A stretch of DNA of 64,000 bases from an uncultured Opitutaceae bacterium. Lineage in GTDB: Bacteria > Verrucomicrobiota > Verrucomicrobiia > Opitutales > Opitutaceae. This document shows positions 63,486-64,000 of the stretch, in pieces. Below the pieces are notes generated by a model. The model saw only the letters and a program-made list of their open reading frames with translations. It was not told where the DNA came from and did no database searches. The stretch spans positions 3,915,627-3,979,626 of the forward strand of contig OX638348.1 in assembly GCA_951813085.1 (NCBI GenBank), written 5' to 3'. A program made the position numbers and the translations under genes. Within the stretch, counting starts at the first letter, position 1. Each line of letters starts with the position of its first letter.

Positions 63486-64000
63486 ATGTTTGATTTCCTA
63501 GATAGATTCATGCCGGGCATCCTTGAATGGCTGCTGCCGCGAGCCTCGACCTACGCCATTGAGATTGATGTGCTATTCGATGTGATAACGATCTTGGTAG
63601 GATTCTGGTTCTTCCTCGTGCTGGGATACTTTTTCTACCTGATCTTCCGCTACCGCCATCGCGAAGGACAGAGAGCCGAGTACATTTCCGGGGAAACCCA
63701 CAAGCAAAAGCAGGCGATCGAGATCCCTCACTACCTGATTCTCATCTGCGATGTCGCGATCCTCGTTCCCACCTTTATGGTATGGTACAATATCAAAATC
63801 GATATTCCGCCACCGGACGAAGAGGTCAGGGTCGTGTCTCAGCAATGGGCGTGGACCTTTTACCACGCCGGCGCGGATGGCGTACTGGGGACAGATGACG
63901 ATATCGTATCCATAAATGAGCTGCACCTTAAGAACAATACCCAGTACACCTATCACTTGGAATCGCTCGACGTGATGCATAGCTTTTCGATTCCGGTATT
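63486..64000 (+). CDS. coxB: Cytochrome c oxidase subunit II, 5' part (runs off the window)
   Basis: Two membrane helices (LFDVITILVGFWFFLVLGYF and YLILICDVAILVPTFMVWY) precede the cupredoxin domain with VVSQQWAWTFYH and LDVMHSFSIPV. The aromatic Q-W-A-W patch is the entry site for electrons from cytochrome c. An acidic stretch GADGVLGTDDDIVS sits just after it. The CuA ligands are expected beyond position 64000. Confidence 0.93.
   Translation, partial: MFDFLDRFMPGILEWLLPRASTYAIEIDVLFDVITILVGFWFFLVLGYFFYLIFRYRHREGQRAEYISGETHKQKQAIEIPHYLILICDVAILVPTFMVWYNIKIDIPPPDEEVRVVSQQWAWTFYHAGADGVLGTDDDIVSINELHLKNNTQYTYHLESLDVMHSFSIPV

Overview
The window looks like a chromosomal segment of a Gram-negative, respiring member of the Planctomycetota-Verrucomicrobiota group, most likely Verrucomicrobiota (Opitutia/Puniceicoccales-like). 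The reasons are three clusters of the 'planctomycete-type' cytochrome/DUF1501/DUF1552/DUF1553/DUF1592 proteins, secreted proteins with a DPDDDGMNN-type C-terminal region, WaaA (LPS), a complete psp locus and unusual signal peptidases. This placement is inferred from gene content only.

Layout. 1-3.2 kb is a decayed junction: an IS256-family remnant sits between the last 70 codons of one gene and an ABC exporter that lost its 3' end. 3.4-7.1 kb is an IS1595-family transposon with terminal inverted repeats (TIRs) and an exact 8-bp target duplication; it carries a single-chain restriction-modification (RM) gene, now broken. 7.3-18.9 kb is core genome: gluQ, the operon HIT-phoH-pgpH-ybeY-membrane protein, waaA, a ferredoxin and trkA-trkH. 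20.0-23.1 kb is a second IS1595-family transposon, AT-rich and apparently intact. It encodes a transposase, a beta-class DNA methyltransferase, an HNH-type nuclease and a 55-codon ORF, and it splits a beta-solenoid membrane-protein gene. 23.9-39 kb holds an HhH/histone-H1-like protein and the three DUF clusters plus a metallo-beta-lactamase alkylsulfatase-like protein. 39-43 kb is rich in relics (chemoreceptor, gspG, choice-of-anchor-B protein). 43-49 kb has a DUF374 acyltransferase, a thioesterase, a PhoD phosphatase and pspABC with a divergent pspF. 49-62 kb is core again: mutS, an NtrC-type regulator, fabD, lepA and two tandem signal peptidase genes, the first broken. The right edge enters a cytochrome c oxidase operon (diheme cytochrome c, small membrane protein, coxB).

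Two themes stand out. First, two different IS1595-type transposons share related termini (GGGRATTATGTA) and one layout: transposase, then an RM gene or genes, then a very small ORF, all on one strand. RM may serve as a passenger that stabilises the element; one copy is decayed and one looks fresh. Second, about a dozen genes carry frameshifts, in-frame stops, insertions or truncations, while the housekeeping genes between them are intact. That suggests recent, ongoing gene loss, as in a lineage changing lifestyle, or local assembly error; raw reads would separate these.
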